In this document: positions 34,898 to 45,681 of the stretch, piece by piece
Position numbering within the stretch: position 1 is the stretch's first letter
Layout: the number at the start of each line of letters is the position of its first letter
NCBI RefSeq assembly: GCF_041381155.1
Contig: NC_091137.1
Location: 22,675,655 to 22,739,654 of the forward strand
From: Argopecten irradians
Taxonomy: Eukaryota; Mollusca; Bivalvia; Pectinida; Pectinidae
Direction of reading: 5' to 3'
Length of the DNA: 64,000 nucleotides
Notes under the pieces: model-generated
Seen by the model: only the letters and a program-made list of their open reading frames with translations
Databases searched by the model: none
Told to the model about the DNA's origin: nothing
Position numbers and translations under genes: made by a program

Positions 34898-37800
34898 ATG
34901 TCTGAAAGTAAGCAAGTTTCATATTTAGACGTATGAAATACGGAATTCACTCCCTCATTTGTTAGGTTACCTAGGTTGCTTATTTAGGCATATCGGCCTT
35001 ATTACGATGAATACTGCTTACAAGTTGAATATGCATACATTTTAAAGACGAAGTTATGATATGTGTTTACTAAAGAAATATTTGTTATTGACAGTTGTTG
35101 ACATTTATTATTGTTATTGACAGTTGTTGTTGTTATTGACAGTTGTTATTGTTATTGACAGTTGTTGTTGTTATTGACAGTTATTATTGTTATTGACAGT
35201 TGTTATTGTTATTGACAGTTATTATTGTTATTGACAGTTGTTATTGTTATTGACAGTTGTTATTGTTATTGACAGTTATTATTGTTATTGACAGTTATTA
35301 TTGTTATTGACAGTTGTTATTGTTATTGACAGTTATTATTGTTATTGACAGTTGTTGTTGTTATTGACAGTTATTATTGTTATTGACAGTTGTTATTGTT
35401 ATTGACAGTTGTTATTGTTATTGACAGTTATTATTGTTATTGACAGTTGTTATTGTTATTGACAGTTATTATTGTTATTGACAGTTGTTATTGTTATTGA
35501 CAGTTTTATTGTTATAGTTTTTGTTATTGACAGTTATTGACAGTTAGTTGTTTGACATTAGTTATTGTTGTTATTGACATTGTATTGACATTTATTAGTT
35601 ATTGACAGTTATTTTGACAGTTGTTATTGTTATTGACATTTTATTGTTATTGACAGTTATTATTGTTATTGACAGTTATTATTGTTATTGACAGTTGTTA
35701 TTGTTATTGACAGTTATTATTGTTATTGACAGTTATTATTGTTACAGTTATTATTGTTATTGACAGTTATTATTGTTATTGACAGTTATTATTGTTATTG
35801 ACATTGTTATTGTTATTGACAGTTATTATTGTTATTGACTTTATTGTTATTGACAGTTTTATTGTTATTGACATGTTTTGTATTATTGTTATTGACAGTT
35901 TTATTGTTATTGACAGTATTATTGTTATTGACAGTTGACTTATTTTGTTATTGACAGTTTTATTGTTATTGACAGTTATTGTTATTGACAGTTATTATTG
36001 TTATGACATTGTTTTGTTTTGTTATTGACAGTATTATTGTTATTGACATTGTTATTGTTATTGACAGTTTTATTGTTATTGACAGATTGTTTATTGTTAT
36101 TGACATGTTATTATTGTTGTTGACAGTTGTTTTGTTATTGACAGTTTTATTGTTATTGACAGTTTTTATTGTTATTTTTTATTGACAGTTATTATTGTTA
36201 TTGACAGTTATTATTGTTATTGACAGTTGTTATTGTTATTGACAGTTATTATTGTTATTGACAGTTGTTGTTGTTATTGACAGTTATTTGTTATTGACAG
36301 TTATTATTGTTATTGACAGTTTTTATTGTTATTGACAGTTTATTGTTATTGACAGTTGTTGTGTATTGACAGTTGTTGTTGTTATTGACAGTTATTATTG
36401 TTATTGACAGTTGTTGTTATTGACAGTTATTGTTATTGACAGTTGTTGTTATTGACAGTTATTATTGTTATTGACAGTTGTTATTTTTTTAACAGTTGCT
36501 GCCCTTTGCAAGCTTGAAGAATGCCTGATTGGAACTTGCTGTAGTGGGAATGATGCCTGCAAGTGTGACCGAGCCTGCCAGTGTCAGAAAGGTGCAGCAA
36601 AATGCCAATGTTCTGGTGAGTAACCGATTATCAAAATATGAAATTAAATTATGTCATAGATTGTCATCGCATTTTCAAAGTAAGTGATTTACTAAGATGG
36701 CAGTAGGTAGCATTTCTCATCATAAACATATTCATCCAATGGTTACTAACTTATTACTGTCATATCAATGTACATATTCGTACAGTACAGATGACCATGT
36801 ATGAATCTGCAAATATTACGCACGGTTGCAGTCCTTTACACTATTGTAACCGAAATACTGAGGTATACAGCTACACTATTGTAACCGAAATACTGAGGTA
36901 TACAGCTAGTGTTCATAAAGGTTTATCAATTTTATGTAAACAGTAGACTACCTTTGTGGAGTTCGTCATCCTAGATATCCAGGGTTACTATATGTCTACT
37001 TAAGTAGTGACATACATGTATACGTAATACCCACTAAAGTTACCATTGAATGGAATGAACACATACAATTGAATTACATTTCTGGTATACGAAGTATCAT
37101 AACCACATTCTCTACCTTTTGATATCATTAAGGGTGACTATAATTCAAATCGTACTCTCGTATTTGCAAAAAAGCTCTTAAATAGTAGATTTAAACTACG
37201 AAGACTAAGATAATGTTGCTATTTCGCAAACAGTACCATAATACACTTAAAGACCAGTAATAGTTTGGAAAGTGAGGTAGTAATATCATACTAATATGGG
37301 AGATAATTTTAGACTCGTGTAGTTGAATATGCATTTTAAAGTCAGTGAAGTTATGTTTTACTGCTAAGCTTATAAAAAATGTTTGTTATTGTTATCGACA
37401 GTTGCTGCTATTTGCAAGCTTGAAGAATGCCAGGCTGGAAACTGCTGTGGTGGGTCTATTGCATGCAAGTGTGAAGGAGCCTGCCATTGTTCAAGATGTG
37501 GAGTAAAATGCCAATGTTCTGGTGAGTAACCGATTATCAAAATATGAAATTAAATTGTCATAGATTGTCATCGAATTTCAAAGAAGTAATTGGTTAAGAT
37601 GGCAATAGGTAACATTTCTTATCCTAAACATCCATCCTCGATACTCCAATGGTTACTAACTTACTATGACCATCATTATATCGAGTAATATCGAGGATGA
37701 AACAAAGTATGCCAAACAGAATGCTGTGTTCAAATTTTATTGAAGCCATAATACATTTGGAAAGCTCTATAACATACAAACTATAGTGGATCTCGATAAG

Positions 37801-38000
37801 GACGGTTACAAAATTAAGGGTTCCTTTAGATCCAGTATTTAGTTCATTATTTGAATTATAAATAACCACAAATTATTGATTTCTTTCCGTTAATTTCTTT
37901 CTCTTTACTTTTTTCAGACTCGTGTGGATGCGGCAAAGGATGCACATCATTACTTTGTAACTGTCCTGTGGGATGTACCTGCAGACCGGCCAAATCCTAG
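34898..38000 (+). CDS. MT: Metallothionein with duplicated alpha-type exon (4 exons, 110 residues)
   Basis: Cytosolic cysteine-rich metal-binding protein. Coding exons: 34898-34907 (ATGTCTGAAA, donor GTAAGC), 36496-36615, 37402-37521 (120 nt each), 37918-38000 (TAG stop). All junctions are phase 1 and the total is 333 nt. The protein begins MSEIAALCKLEEC. Exons 2 and 3 are tandem copies (CKLEECLIGTCC and CKLEECQAGNCC, then CXC pairs) with 10 and 11 cysteines. Exon 4 (SCGCGKGCTSLLCNCPVGCT, then C) has 7 and aligns with the C-terminal beta domain of bivalve metallothioneins. That gives 28 Cys and a predicted alpha-alpha-beta layout, against about 20-21 Cys in ordinary bivalve forms. Exon 2 has GGT (Gly) where exon 3 has TGT (Cys). 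The start is supported by the TATA box, the MRE cluster and a donor in the right phase. Skipping either 120-nt exon would keep the frame. Confidence 0.9.
35081..36480 (+). repeat. 19-bp minisatellite made of splice-acceptor-like units, metallothionein intron 1
   Basis: About 70 units of TTATTATTGTTATTGACAG and its A/G variants fill most of intron 1 right up to exon 2. The first half is regular; the second half is interrupted and degenerate. Every unit contains a T-rich run followed by ACAG|TT, the same as the acceptor of exon 3 (TTGTTATCGACAG|TTGCTG). The real exon 2 acceptor is TTATTTTTTTAACAG. Open frames across the array are artefacts. Confidence 0.95.
36838..36907 (+). repeat. Direct duplication of 35 bp in metallothionein intron 2
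   Basis: ACACTATTGTAACCGAAATA with the following CTGAGGTATACAGCT occurs twice in a row, identical. Confidence 0.9.
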
Positions 38001-38235
38001 GCAGAACATCGCCTTCATGATCGATCTGTGCTTATTTGTTACTCATTTCGGAATTACGGGGCCAGTGTTCGTTTTCATTTTTAAATGACTCCCTACTTGT
38101 CATATCATGACTAATCGATGTTACCTGGTGGGATCTCTCTGACCTTTGTGGTGACATTTGAACTTTATTAGCCAAATCAACGCATTTAACACACACTCTT
38201 GTCCAAAATGAATCATTTGATTATTTTTGATATGT

Positions 38236-38241
38236 AATAAA
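38236..38241 (+). terminator. Poly(A) signal of the metallothionein gene
   Basis: AATAAA, 236 nt after the stop codon. Confidence 0.6.
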
Positions 38242-38353
38242 TGTATATGACAGTTTTTATTTAATTGTTGATTTGTTTTGGACATGCTAAATCACTTTTC
38301 AATCTTCATCATTTGCCTGTATGTTTTTGAGAGCTACATATGGGCCCGATTAA

Positions 38354-39234
38354 GGTAGCTCCATACTTTTGGTAAAACCCATGTCATTTTTTTCTAACAG
38401 GTCTTATTTTCTTGCATTTTTCATGTAGATTTCAAATCTGAAAAGATAAATGGGTGTTCTCGAACTACTTTTTGAGATATTTGAGCTTGAACTATACCAT
38501 CCATGCAAATTAGCTGACTGAAAATAGAAAAATTCGTAAAATTATGTTTTCTGTAATATTAGGGTGAATATAGTCTCGATCCTGTTGATTTTTTGTCCTA
38601 AATTTCTTACGATAGAACAATATACAAAACTATTTTATTTTTACAAATGCTAACTAATTTTTGTTATTTCCCAGGACCGTTTCTATACGTAATTATCATG
38701 TTTTGCCATATTTTCGCCCGTAAAAAATCAATGAATAGGCCAAAAAGGAAATGAAAACCCATGTCAATTTCACAATATTTGTATATGATATGCCCAAGGT
38801 AATATGTTTTTCAAATATCATATAAAAACACGGGGTCCTCGATCAAAATTTCACAATTTTGTAAGCTTGAAGTTTGTAACTCGCAACCCTACCCCCGTTT
38901 CATCCAGTGCTAAGATGGGTTATATTTGACTATTTTTTTGAAAATTATGCCGCAAAAAACGGCACTTCCGGTGTTTAAAAATCCATTCCCATTTACGACA
39001 GGGACCGCAAAAACCACAGAGATAGCATATAATTTTCACTTCACTGCTTTTATTTGATTTATTTAATGATTTTAAACATTCAATATTATATGTAGACAAT
39101 TTTCACCCATTGAAAAAATATCCAAGTGTGATGTCGTGGCGTATCGGAAACCATTCTGGAATTCAAAACAACCTCCGCAACTTCCGGTATAGCGTCATAT
39201 AAATTGGCGCGATTTTCAAAAGTATGGACCTACC
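38354..39234. mobile_element. Non-autonomous DNA transposon, 881 bp, TTAA target site
   Basis: The left end GGTAGCTCCATACTTTTG and right end CAAAAGTATGGACCTACC are inverted repeats with one mismatch. Each is flanked by TTAA (38350-38353 and 39235-39238). TTAA duplications are typical of piggyBac and Kolobok. There is no transposase frame inside. Which superfamily is inference. Confidence 0.7.
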
Positions 39235-39238
39235 TTAA

Positions 39239-39629
39239 AACATCTGACTTGATAAATAAAGGGAAGTAACTCTGTATATCAGGATAAATTTTATCACAGC
39301 AAGGAAAACGCACGGGGAGGCAATGCGAACAAAAATGTCGAAATAAGATCGATTGTAGTTACGAAAGGTGTTTCATTCAATTTTAGCTTGGATGTCTGAA
39401 ACATATCCGTTACGTCCATTCAGAGATCTACCAGAGTTGCTTCCTTTCATTTCACTGGGTGCTCACCCAATCGAAACATCTCTTAGAGTATCCGACAGTC
39501 TTCGGAAATATAAATATATTTCCAAAGATTTATGGAAATTTCTTCCCGAGATGATGCGATTGGGTGCCAACAGTGCCACAGCACTTAGAAAGGATGGGCA
39601 CCTAATGACACCACTTTGAACAATTTAAA
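39239..39629 (+). other. Unrecognised open frame region
   Basis: An 83-codon frame at 39368-39619 contains SLRKYKYISKDLWKFLPEMM and RLGANSATALRKDGHLMTPL. I do not recognise it. It sits among repeats and directly before a LINE relic, so a transposon origin is as likely as a gene fragment. A copy of the dispersed 16-mer lies at 39259-39274. Confidence 0.25.
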
Positions 39630-39800
39630 AATCATTCTTCACAACAAAACAGGATCACCCCATACCAGAAAAAGGACCATCACCACATCCAGTCATACAT
39701 GAAATTAACATTGCACAACAAGGAATAGATAAACTCTTAAAAACATCAAACCACACAAAGCAACAGGACCAGACAATATACACTGCAGACTTTTATGGGG
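39630..39800 (+). mobile_element. LINE relic (start of the RT domain)
   Basis: Plus-strand translation across frames resembles QQGIDKLLKTS followed by PHKATGPDNIHCRL, the conserved entry to LINE reverse transcriptase. It ends abruptly before an (ATTC)n tract. Confidence 0.5.
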
Positions 39801-39802
39801 AT

Positions 39803-39826
39803 ATTCATTCATTCATTCATTCATTC
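39803..39826. repeat. (ATTC)6 microsatellite
   Basis: Six perfect units. Followed by GTGTCTTTATTCCACC, which read in reverse looks like the 3' end of a retroelement with a GAAT tail; the body of such an element was not identified. Confidence 0.85.
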
Positions 39827-41002
39827 GTGTCTTTATTCCACCTTTAACGCAATCAAAACACTGTTCAGTCTATATATTTACATAATAAGTCTATTTTTAC
39901 ATGTTCGTGATCAAAAACGATGTTGGTTGCTATATAGTTAGATATAGTTCCGATTGTTGAATGTTATAGCTGCAGTTAATATAACAATGCCAGCTTTCAA
40001 TTAAAAAAACTGATGATGGGGATAGTCTTCCTGTAATATTATTTTTTCTTCTGGAATCCTGAACATGACTTGTTTACCTATTGTTTGCTTAGACGCTCCA
40101 AGAATTTTTCTCGACAATCAGATGTATTCTGTATATTTACGCGAGATGAGTGACCGTACACACATACTGACGTAACTATGGAATTTCTCGATCATTCCTG
40201 AAGAAAGCCTCGACCAGCGATTCATTTTGTTGTTTATTACCGTTACAATGCTTGCACACATCTTTTGTTTTGATGTCAAAATCTTATCGAGGCGTGAACT
40301 AGAAGTAGTCCGCACCTGCACAGCGTTTGTATTCGTTACGTCAATGCGATTACGCTAATTTGAACGCAACTCCCATCCCGTTGACTATATAGGGGCATAG
40401 TGTAAATACATCTTCGTATCCATTGGTTTTGGTGATAAAAAATCAATATCAAATTTAAATACATAAACAAATTTTCATATCAGACGAAACTTCCACCGAT
40501 TTCCTCCCTATCTTTAGCCAAAAATATACGTTTCTGTACGAGTTATACCCCTTTAATCGCACGAAGCGCACAGCGGCCGAGTCGCAATTTAAAAAAATCG
40601 CGAATACTTTTGTCATGGTGCCTTACATTTCAAAGAATTTCACGACAGAAAGTAATGCGAAAATCGCATCGCCCTCATTGTCATTTTATTGTTTCTGTCA
40701 TGGGGTCACAATGAAAATCGCTCTAGGTCATATCACACTAGTGACATTTGTAAAAATTATAACACGAGCGAAATCACTGGATATCAGGCGATATAAATAT
40801 TGGAAACTAAGTAGGTAATTTAAACTTCAATGTTAGTTTTGCAAATGGATATAAAATTTGAACGATTATCTGATTTTATCAGTTGTTTAAATATGACTTT
40901 ACACGCTTTGAAATAAGACACTTTATCTGGTTTCCACAAAAATCATACATTAAAAACAGCATGTTAAGTGCCTGTTGCAAGTTATCCTTCTTTGTGTAAC
41001 AG
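39827..41002. other. Gene-poor stretch
   Basis: No gene recognised; short frames without family signatures. Confidence 0.35.
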
Positions 41003-41006
41003 TTAA

Positions 41007-41510
41007 AGTTATATGTGCCGTATTTTTCATACTCACGAATCAAGATGAGCTTTTAATATGTTATTCATCACCAAAAATTACCAACTTTTTGAAAATTACA
41101 GTGCTTTCAATGCATAGGTTTTAATTTTACATGTACAAATAAGAGCTGCAAATAATTTTTAGCAGCACTGCCAAAAATCATTTATTTTCATCAATGGTGA
41201 AGTGAAATGAATACATACGGTGAGACCATGAAGCCAAATTGTGGTCTACAATTTCATTACAGATTTTTACAATGTTTTTAGTAATTATAAAGTGACTTCT
41301 GCAGGTATGTTTTCATTTAAACACATCTTAGGCATAAAAACAACAATTTTTCACTACAAAATTTCCGTGTTATTACTAACGTTTATAAGTCATCTGAAGC
41401 CATTTGAATGGTTTTTACAGCTTTATTCATCAAACCCAATTGGTTTTTAATAAATTAATGATGCAAAAATAGCATGTCAAAATTATCGCCCAGTTACGGC
41501 ACATATAACT
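41007..41510 (+). mobile_element. TTAA-type MITE, 504 bp, well-preserved copy
   Basis: Perfect 16-bp terminal inverted repeats AGTTATATGTGCCGTA and TACGGCACATATAACT are flanked by TTAA at 41003-41006 and 41511-41514. A diverged second copy lies at about 20100-20530. No transposase frame is present. The TIR differs from that of the 38354 element, so this is another family. Confidence 0.78.
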
Positions 41511-41595
41511 TTAAGAAGTACATTGAAAAAAACATACCGAGGTACATCTGTCGAACTTACAAATGCGGAGCTGTTTATCTATCCATGTAATCACT

Positions 41596-41835
41596 GTAGT
41601 GTACCCGATCTGGAGTGGACACTTCAAGATGGCGGCCGGTTCATAACGAAAAAGGCAGGTGTCGGTTACAAAGTGAGGTTTCTGCAGAAATTAGGAGCCG
41701 ATTTTTCCATAGCATGGCTAGATTTTGAGTGAATTTTACAACGAACATACACATTCATTCCTCTGGATCCTTTATTACGTTTTATGGTTGTATCACGGCT
41801 CAGAATTAGGCGTTAGTTGCGATTTAAAATTCGAA
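41596..41835. repeat. Left arm of a large inverted repeat (240 bp)
   Basis: Matches the reverse complement of 45442-45681 with few differences, for example TGTAGTGTACCCGATCTGGA, TTTCTGCAGAAATTAGGAGC and TCCTCTGGATCCTTTATTAC in both. The arms enclose about 3.6 kb including a LINE. Confidence 0.85.
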
Positions 41836-42191
41836 AGTCACTGACAGGAAACAATGCGTAAGGACATCCTAACCCATGATTAATATATTCTACATACATG
41901 TATTTGGTTGGAACATTTGCAGAACAGATGTTTTTATTATTGAAATATAGCTAGTCCTTTACTTTTCTTTTTGACACCAGTTCACTTTGATGACTGTCTG
42001 TGCTTAAAAGATATAATTTTTGTTTTTATTTGATTTTCAGAATTTACGTAACCAGGAGTCAGAAATAAATTTAGTTTTTTACAGTGGAGCTCTCACCGAC
42101 TTTTGGTGTTTATTCTCACATTATATCATTTTGTATTATAATCATTGTTCATAATATCATCACAATTAATTGTAAATCATAATGACATACT

Positions 42192-44600
42192 TTAATAATA
42201 ATAATAATAATAAAATCTTTTATTTAACCAGGGTTACATATTCAGACAAGTCTAATTTACAATATGGCCCTGCATCAATATATACAGTTATCACAGACAA
42301 CAGTTTAATACAGACAATACCTTAATTAAAAAGGCATATACATTCATATCAACATGTAAATATGGTTGCTTTCTAAAATATTGGTAGAAAGTATAAAACT
42401 AAAATTGTGAAAATACATCCTTTAAATATTTTTGTTTAAAAACAGCAACAGTGGGAGCATTTCTAATATCATTGTTCAATCCATTTAGTACATTGGAACA
42501 AGTGTAAACAAATGAACGCTTAAAATAACTTGTTCTAGCATTAGGAATATAAAACTTATTTGAAATTGAAGATCTTGTATTTCTCATACTAACATCCTTA
42601 ATATAGGTAAACATGTTACTGAAGACACTAAGCAAGAACAGCTTTCCTAAAAATAGAATAGTTTTCTATTGGCAGCCACTTCAACTGAGTAAAAAGTACT
42701 TTCGATGGTGTTAAAATATCTCTAACATTTAGTAAAACTCTTGCTGCTCTTTTTTTTGTAGCTTGCATAATTTATGAATATAAGATTTGTTACTGGCCTC
42801 ACTCCAAACAACAGAGCATTATATAAATTGTGAAAAAAACTATACTTTGGTAGACTTTTTTCAGAACATCATTTGACATAAATGGCCTTAGCCTTTTCAG
42901 AACACCAATCTTTTTTGAGACTTTCTCTCATACATAGTCAATATGGTCTTTCCATGAAAGACAACGGTCAACAAAAACTCCAAGGAGTTTTGCACAATGT
43001 ACAGATTCAATATGAAAATCATTTATATTTAAATTCAACTCTCGGCATTTGGATAACCTCTGTGCTGATCCAATCATCATGCACTGGGTTTTGTTCAAAT
43101 TCAGACTGAGTTTGTTTTCTCTCATCCACTTGATTGTACAATGTAAATCATCTTTCATTTGTGCCTCTAAAAGATCTACTGACTTATTTCTCACACTTTG
43201 AGAGGTATCATCGGCATACATAATTACAGTAGAATGTTTAAGACATTTAGGATAATCATTTATATTCAAAATAAACAGCAGTTTCCCAAGTATTGACACC
43301 TGTGGTACTCCAATATCTATAGGTTTAAAATCAGACATGACATCCTTGTAGCTTACTGCTTGTGATCTGTTTGTCAGATACGACTCAAAGAACCTTAATG
43401 AAAGAGGTGATACAGCATATGATTTAAGTTTATGTAAAAGAACAGCATGATTAACAGTATCAAAAGCTTTTCGAAGGTCGATAAATACAGCACCAGTTAG
43501 AAAACCTTCATCAATATTTTTAAGCAATTTATCAACAATATTAACTAAAGCTGTATCAGTAGAATGACTTGGACGAAATCCAAATTGACAATCACTTAAA
43601 AGTTTGTTCTTAGAAAGAAAATCATACAGAGTATTGTGAACATGCTTCTCTAAAATCTTACTAAGAACACATAATACAGAAACAGGTCTGTAGTTATTGA
43701 CCAAGTTGGATTCACCAGCTTTAAAAATAGGAGTAACCCTGGCCTTCTTCCATTCAGAAGGAAAAGTTCCATTAGAAATGGACATGTTAAACAAAAAGGT
43801 CAATGGTGACACAATAGAGTCACCGGCTATTTTAAGTAGTTTCACTGAAATACCATCAACGCCAGTAGCCTTACCATCAGCCATTTTCTTGATTTCACCC
43901 AGAACTAAATCTGGTGTAATATTTGGTATAAAATAAGGACTGTCTGTAACAAAATTATCTACTGTTGGTAAACTATCATCAAAGGTTTTACCAATTACTG
44001 ATCCAATATTACAGAAAAAATCATTAAAGGCATTAGCAACTTCTACTTTTTCGGAAATAGTACTTCCGTCAACTTTTAAATTAACGGTCAATGTTGATTT
44101 TTTACTAGGTAAAAATTCCTTTATCTTTTTCCACAATTCTTTAGAATTCTTAGAACATTGCATAACATATTCATCTAAATAGTTTTGTTTGGCTTGCCTA
44201 ATTTTAAAAAGAACTCTTGTTTCTACAAGCTTTGTACAATAACCAATCAGATTCTAAGTGACAACATCTTGCTTTGCTATGCAGATAATCACGATTATGC
44301 ATTTCATTTAGAATATCGTCATTAATCCATTGAGCAGAATGTGCTTTTACTCTTTTTTCACACAAAGGTGCATGTTTATTTATAACACCCAGAAAAAGAT
44401 CTTTAAATGCAGTCCAAACATCATCTATATCTTCAAACACCTCAATAGAACTCCAAGGAACCTTTTGCATGTCAGCAGTCAGGTCTTTTAGGTTAACGTC
44501 CTTGAATTTCCGGTATTGGACAGTTTTGTGAGAGTTAAGGGACCTTCCCCTAAGCTTACGGATAGCATATACGGATAGCATATAGATATTTATTAGCATG
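42192..44600 (-). mobile_element. 5'-truncated CR1/L2-like LINE with RT domain
   Basis: The minus-strand frame 42928-44163 (411 codons) is a reverse transcriptase: KATGVDGIS, NNYRPVSVL, FGFRPSHSTDTAL, FIDLRKAFDTVNHAVLLHKL (first catalytic Asp), the catalytic box YADDT, then LNLNKTQ. The B motif reads GVPQVSILGKLLF, unlike the usual GVPQGSILGPLLF. The segment 44204-44599 is the endonuclease-RT linker in another frame, so at least one frameshift separates them. The frame also meets a stop after DHIDYV. The C-terminal tail at 42399-42635 (FKRSFVYTCSNVLNGLNNDI) is typical of CR1/L2. The 3' end is TAACCCTGGTTAAATAAAAG followed by (ATT)n. The endonuclease is missing, so the copy is dead. Confidence 0.9.
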
Positions 44601-45072
44601 GCTTTGAAAAAATTTATTACTTCATAGTTTTCGAAACATTTTCCAGAGTTTTCAATGACTCAAGAAGAGAAAGTTCTATGATAAGTTTTTTCGGTTAGGT
44701 GCTGTTGTGCAAAAATCCTAATCATACATGTACATGTATGTTGATTTACTAGATAAAGAAACCAAATTGTTTTACAAGTGAAATTGTTTTATTTTTTCAT
44801 AGCATCGATCAACACTGATTATTGTTTTTCATAAAAAAAGTATCGCTGTCTTTGCGATTTTGATCTAATTACACTTAGTCACGGTCTTTAAGATTGAGTC
44901 AACGTCTAACATGTGAAAGGATTTTGGTGTCGTGGGCTCGGTGAAATTACCTAACTAAAAAGTGGCTTTCGGGAAGGTTCATCTGGCTTGCTCACGTTTC
45001 CTTTTCTTCGTTACCTCGCACCTCTTGCCCTTTCTACTGCATCGAACTCATGGTCCCTACAAACATCAATTA

Positions 45073-45310
45073 TTAATTAATACAATAATTGTTAAACGAA
45101 AGTAATTTAATACAACTCATATGAATATCATACCGTACACATGAATGAATGTAATTATTATCATTTACAATTGTCCACTCCGTATCCAAATGTGTCCACT
45201 CCATATAAGAAAAGTATACTCCGTGCCCAAAATTACGATTCCACTTCGTGATTAAAAGGTCGTAAATTTTCAGGGTCCACTCCATGCCAATGCGATATTG
45301 TTTCAATATC
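45073..45310 (-). other. Region with repeated GTCCACTCC motif
   Basis: GTCCACTCC recurs at about 45174, 45194 and 45272, and again inside the right inverted-repeat arm (about 45657). In the minus-strand frame it gives repeated EWT. It is next to the inverted-repeat arm and probably part of the same repeat family. Not recognised as a gene. Confidence 0.35.
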
Positions 45311-45441
45311 GATAACTAATTAATAAGTTGACCAAATGAGTTGTGCTTTGGCATAATTAAGTAGAAACGCCATTTTGTGATATATTCGGTATATAAGCAT
45401 CAAAACGTCCGAATATCGCATGTTTACAATGATTGTTACGC

Positions 45442-45681
45442 TTCGATTTTTAAATCGCAACTAAAGCCTACTTCTGAGCCGTGATACAACCATAAAACGT
45501 AATAAAGGATCCAGAGGAATGAATGTGTATGTTCGTTGTCAAATTCTCTCAAAATCTGGCCATGCTATGGAAAAATCGGCTCCTAATTTCTGCAGAAACC
45601 TCACTTTGTAACCAACACCTACCTTTTTCGTTCTGAACTAGCCGCCATCTTGAAGTGTCCACTCCAGATCGGGTACACTAC
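45442..45681. repeat. Right arm of a large inverted repeat (240 bp)
   Basis: Reverse-complement partner of 41596-41835. The high similarity over the whole arm implies a fairly recent common origin. Confidence 0.85.

Noticed and set aside
35979-36185. Open frame of 68 codons within the 19-bp array
   Set aside because: Repetitive Ile/Val/Leu/Asp translation is simply the minisatellite read in one frame.
35081-36480. CRISPR-like regular repeats
   Set aside because: There are no unique spacers of constant length, and the genome is clearly eukaryotic.
43697-43936. Plus-strand open frame of 79 codons
   Set aside because: Antisense shadow of the LINE reverse transcriptase.
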